Assembly: GCF_014750685.1 (NCBI RefSeq)
Contig: NZ_JAAXGE010000009.1
Location: 1-64,000 of the forward strand
DNA: 64,000 nucleotides
Source: Bacteroides sp. GM023
GTDB lineage: Bacteria; Bacteroidota; Bacteroidia; Bacteroidales; Bacteroidaceae
Direction: 5' to 3'
Positions 61,785 to 64,000 of this stretch are shown one piece after another. A model generated the notes under the pieces. It saw only the letters and a program-made list of their open reading frames with translations, did no database searches and was not told where the DNA came from. Position numbers and translations under genes: made by a program. Within the stretch, counting starts at the first letter, position 1. Every line of letters begins with the position of its first letter.

Positions 61785-63026
61785 TTATTTGTTAGCGTGG
61801 CTGTCCTTCACTTTTACAGTCACGGGATGAGCCAGTTCTTCTTTCCATTCGCGGAGATAGGCGAACCATGCTTCCGGTGTCTTGTATCCGAAGGTTTCCT
61901 TCATGGAAGTGAAAGTCGTGTGATACTGGAAATATTTGTTTCCCGGAGCGGTAATCGTATAAAGGAAGTTGGCTTTATCTTTCTCTTCTGATTTCACGTA
62001 ACGTTGAGGAATACAAGTTCCCAAGCCTACAGTTTCTTTGGCATACTTCACTGTGTCGTTCACAGGCCAGTCTGTTCCCCAGCTCCCTACCAAGCCTTTA
62101 TGGTCGGAGAAAGATTTGGAAGCACCTACGATGTCCTGCACACCTGTGCAGAAAATTTCTTTATCGAGCGGTTCGTCGAAGAATGCTTCGATACGAAGGT
62201 CGCGATGTCCCGCATAAAGCGTATAGCGTGTCATCATATCCAGTTCCGCGCCCTGATACTGCCATCCGGTCACTTCAATTTCCGCAATCACACGTACCGG
62301 GCCGTAAGAAATGATACGCTCGGTACGGGTTTCTACTGGGGTGATATGAGTCGCTTTCTGTCCGTCCCAACCTTTCAAAGCACCCGGACCGCAGCTATCG
62401 AACACGCGAAGCACGTCATCGCCGAAACCTTTGGCTAACTGTGCGTCCGTAGGATAGAACTGGGATTCTTTGATTTCCAACCCTTTGTTGAATTTGCCGT
62501 AAATGTCCGGTGTCTGTTTCTCATTGAAGTAGAGGCGGTAACCTACCAACTCCGATTCCAGGATAGGGCCGTGAGGACGTACCATGCTGTATATATTGCT
62601 CGTTCCGGGAACAGTAATCGCCTGTACACGTTGATGTTTCCCTTTCCGGGAGTCAGCAATGAACATATCGGCATATACCCGTTCAGGATAAGTCTTTGTA
62701 CTTTTCTCCGAAGAAAGTGTGACTTGGAAAGTCTTTCTGCCACGAGCGGGAAGGTCGGTGACAAAGGCAAGTTCATCCATCTTCCTGTCTCTGTTCAAGT
62801 CGTCCAGTTGGGATGGAATTTCATTCCTTCCTTCCATGACAACTGCGGATTTGATTTTGAAACCTGCGTGCAGGTCATGCAGATTGATGACAACCGGAGC
62901 ATCCGTTTTCGCCTGCTCCCAATTGTTGTGTACTTCTATTGTAAGGGTCTTCTCTTGTTTTTGAGCCCAGGCCGACAGACTAAAACTTCCTAAAAGGAAA
63001 GCAATTATAAAAAGATTCTTCTTCAT
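61785..63026 (-). CDS. Secreted DUF4861 protein
   Basis: This 413-residue protein has a signal peptide ending WAQ (residue 21). ATG 63026 is used; the frame extends 18 codons upstream through the promoter. The layout fits DUF4861: an N-terminal beta-sandwich (TIEVHNNWEQAKTDAPVVI), then a large beta-rich domain with RPHGPILESELVGYRLYFNEKQ, ELDMMTRYTLYAGHRDLRIEAFFDEP and QDIVGASKSFSD. DUF4861 genes occur in pectin loci, but I know no settled activity. Its place between GH28 and GH43 suggests a pectin-active enzyme or binding protein. Confidence 0.65.
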   Translation of the reverse strand: MKKNLFIIAFLLGSFSLSAWAQKQEKTLTIEVHNNWEQAKTDAPVVINLHDLHAGFKIKSAVVMEGRNEIPSQLDDLNRDRKMDELAFVTDLPARGRKTFQVTLSSEKSTKTYPERVYADMFIADSRKGKHQRVQAITVPGTSNIYSMVRPHGPILESELVGYRLYFNEKQTPDIYGKFNKGLEIKESQFYPTDAQLAKGFGDDVLRVFDSCGPGALKGWDGQKATHITPVETRTERIISYGPVRVIAEIEVTGWQYQGAELDMMTRYTLYAGHRDLRIEAFFDEPLDKEIFCTGVQDIVGASKSFSDHKGLVGSWGTDWPVNDTVKYAKETVGLGTCIPQRYVKSEEKDKANFLYTITAPGNKYFQYHTTFTSMKETFGYKTPEAWFAYLREWKEELAHPVTVKVKDSHANK

Positions 63027-63077
63027 GATTCCAAATGATTCAAAGGCTGATATTATTATACGTCGTATTTCTCTTTG

Positions 63078-63085
63078 CAAAAGTA
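63078..63085 (-). promoter_or_regulatory. -7 element of DUF4861 gene
   Basis: TACTTTTG on the minus strand, 51 bp before the start codon and directly after the GH28 terminator. No GTAC box is present. Confidence 0.55.
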
Positions 63086-63089
63086 GCTG

Positions 63090-63134
63090 AAAAAAAAGCA
63101 GACTGTCTATCTTTTGAAGATAAAATAGTCTGCT
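63090..63134 (-). terminator. Intrinsic terminator downstream of GH28 gene
   Basis: AGCAGACT/AGTCTGCT arms enclose an inner ATCTT/AAGAT stem, followed on the minus strand by eight Ts. Confidence 0.85.
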
Positions 63135-63197
63135 ATTTGAGCTTTTTACTCTATATAATGATATTGTGGTTTTCTTTTCTAATATAGTGCAGGAGAT

Positions 63198-64000
63198 TTA
63201 TTTGAAACTGAGGAATTCTCCTTTCGCACTGATTTCTTCGTATGTCTTTCCGTCTACGGTCAGGTTCTTGGCGTTCTTGACGTTCAGGATATTGTTGCCT
63301 TTGGACGATTCTACATAAACATTCTCCAAAGTTACACCGTCCACCTGGCTGATGACAACACCATCCGTAGCTTCCGTCATCACGACATTTTTGACTGTGA
63401 TATTGCTGATTGGCATTTCCGGCAGGCCGTTGAAGAACATGGCACGTCCCGAACCTCTGCACACAATATTCGAAATATGAATGTCGCGGAATGCAGGTGT
63501 TTCTTCCGTCACCGGCGGGATGGCTGTTTTCATGCGGTTCAACAAATCTTCTTCCGGTTCTTCTCCGGCACCTTTGCCGCCATAGAACAGGTCGAACAAT
63601 AACGGTTCGTTCGGAATGTTAATCATGTTGATGTTGTTGATGTAGATGTTTTCCACTACACCACCACGTCCGCGGGTACTCTTGAAACGCAAGCCTACGT
63701 CAGTGCCCAGGAATGTACAATCTTCTACATAGATATTCTTCACACCGCCGGACATCTCACTACCTACAACGAATCCGCCGTGTCCGTGCAATACGGTATT
63801 ATTCTTTACAATCACATTCTGACAAGGTTCTCTGCGACGGCGACCATCTTCGTCCTTACCGGATTTGATGCAGATAGCATCGTCTCCCGCATCAAACACA
63901 CTATTGATAATCAGTGCGTTCTTACAAGATTCCAGGTCAAGAGCATCTCCGTTTTGAGAATACCAGGGATTGATTACCATGATATTGTTTACTGTGAAGT
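63198..64000 (-). CDS. GH28 family enzyme, C-terminal part (5' end outside window)
   Basis: The frame is open to the window edge, so the N-terminus is missing; at least 266 residues are visible. GH28 active-site blocks are present in order: QNGDALDLES, DAGDDAICIKSG (catalytic Asp pair), GHGGFVVGSE and LRFKSTRGRGG. The GHGG.VVGSE block is the polygalacturonase type, unlike the CGSETSG of the GH28 at 49882. An exo- or endo-acting galacturonase on pectin is likely. It is on the same strand as DUF4861 and GH43. Confidence 0.88.
   Translation of the reverse strand, partial: FTVNNIMVINPWYSQNGDALDLESCKNALIINSVFDAGDDAICIKSGKDEDGRRRREPCQNVIVKNNTVLHGHGGFVVGSEMSGGVKNIYVEDCTFLGTDVGLRFKSTRGRGGVVENIYINNINMINIPNEPLLFDLFYGGKGAGEEPEEDLLNRMKTAIPPVTEETPAFRDIHISNIVCRGSGRAMFFNGLPEMPISNITVKNVVMTEATDGVVISQVDGVTLENVYVESSKGNNILNVKNAKNLTVDGKTYEEISAKGEFLSFK

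Overview
The window is chromosomal DNA from a gut Bacteroides species. The evidence is the SusC/SusD pair, two hybrid two-component systems, Bacteroidetes-type lipoproteins with acidic residues after the lipobox cysteine, Mfa/Fim-type fimbrillins, and promoters with the Bacteroides -33 TTTG / -7 TAnnTTTG pattern in place of E. coli boxes. The carbohydrate genes recall the rhamnogalacturonan-I (RG-I) locus of B. thetaiotaomicron and its relatives; the species cannot be fixed from sequence alone.

1-14.6 kb: a cut AraC-type regulator gene, then a one-direction type V (FimA/Mfa1-like) pilus operon. It encodes a major fimbrillin, a FimB/Mfa2-type anchor, three large fimbrillin-family lipoproteins whose C-termini carry a DUF1566/lectin-like domain (degenerate in the third), a short secreted stand-alone copy of that domain, a small Cys-rich unknown, a DUF3575 outer-membrane protein, a 1019-residue OmpA-like lipoprotein, an HU protein and two unknown envelope proteins. 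It ends at a clear terminator near 14.6 kb. A strong hairpin separates the major subunit from the rest.

14.6-54 kb: a large RG-I utilisation region made of two related modules. Module A (14.7-25.9 kb) has a double-domain CE12 esterase, GH105, PL11, a second GH105, rhamnose mutarotase and a hybrid two-component sensor (HTCS). Module B (26-54 kb) has a CE4-like deacetylase, a near-copy of the first GH105, three fimbrillin-fold lipoproteins, a CE12 esterase, an unknown secreted protein and a SASA-type esterase on one strand. On the other strand are SusC, SusD and GH2, a second HTCS and a second PL11; then GH28, a WG-repeat protein, PL9 and a small lipoprotein. PL9, PL11 and GH28 would cut the RG-I backbone outside the cell, esterases would remove acetyl groups, SusCD would import oligosaccharides, periplasmic GH105 and GH2 would finish them, and RhaM would feed rhamnose catabolism. 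Six operon promoters in this block share a box (TTTnYGTACRWnnnTC or close to it) 35-36 bp upstream of the -7 element; the two HTCS promoters and others lack it.

54-59.8 kb: an accessory, AT-rich stretch with an AAA-ATPase/PD-(D/E)XK protein, a 0.53-kb element bounded by 124-bp inverted repeats, a REP-like palindrome, a strong RNA hairpin, a HEPN-MNT toxin-antitoxin pair, a HAD phosphatase and a RelE-like toxin-antitoxin pair.

59.8-64 kb: more pectin genes on the minus strand (GH43, a DUF4861 protein and a GH28 cut by the window end), each separated by a terminator that runs directly into the next promoter. No tRNA, rRNA, CRISPR array, insertion sequence transposase or reverse transcriptase was seen.
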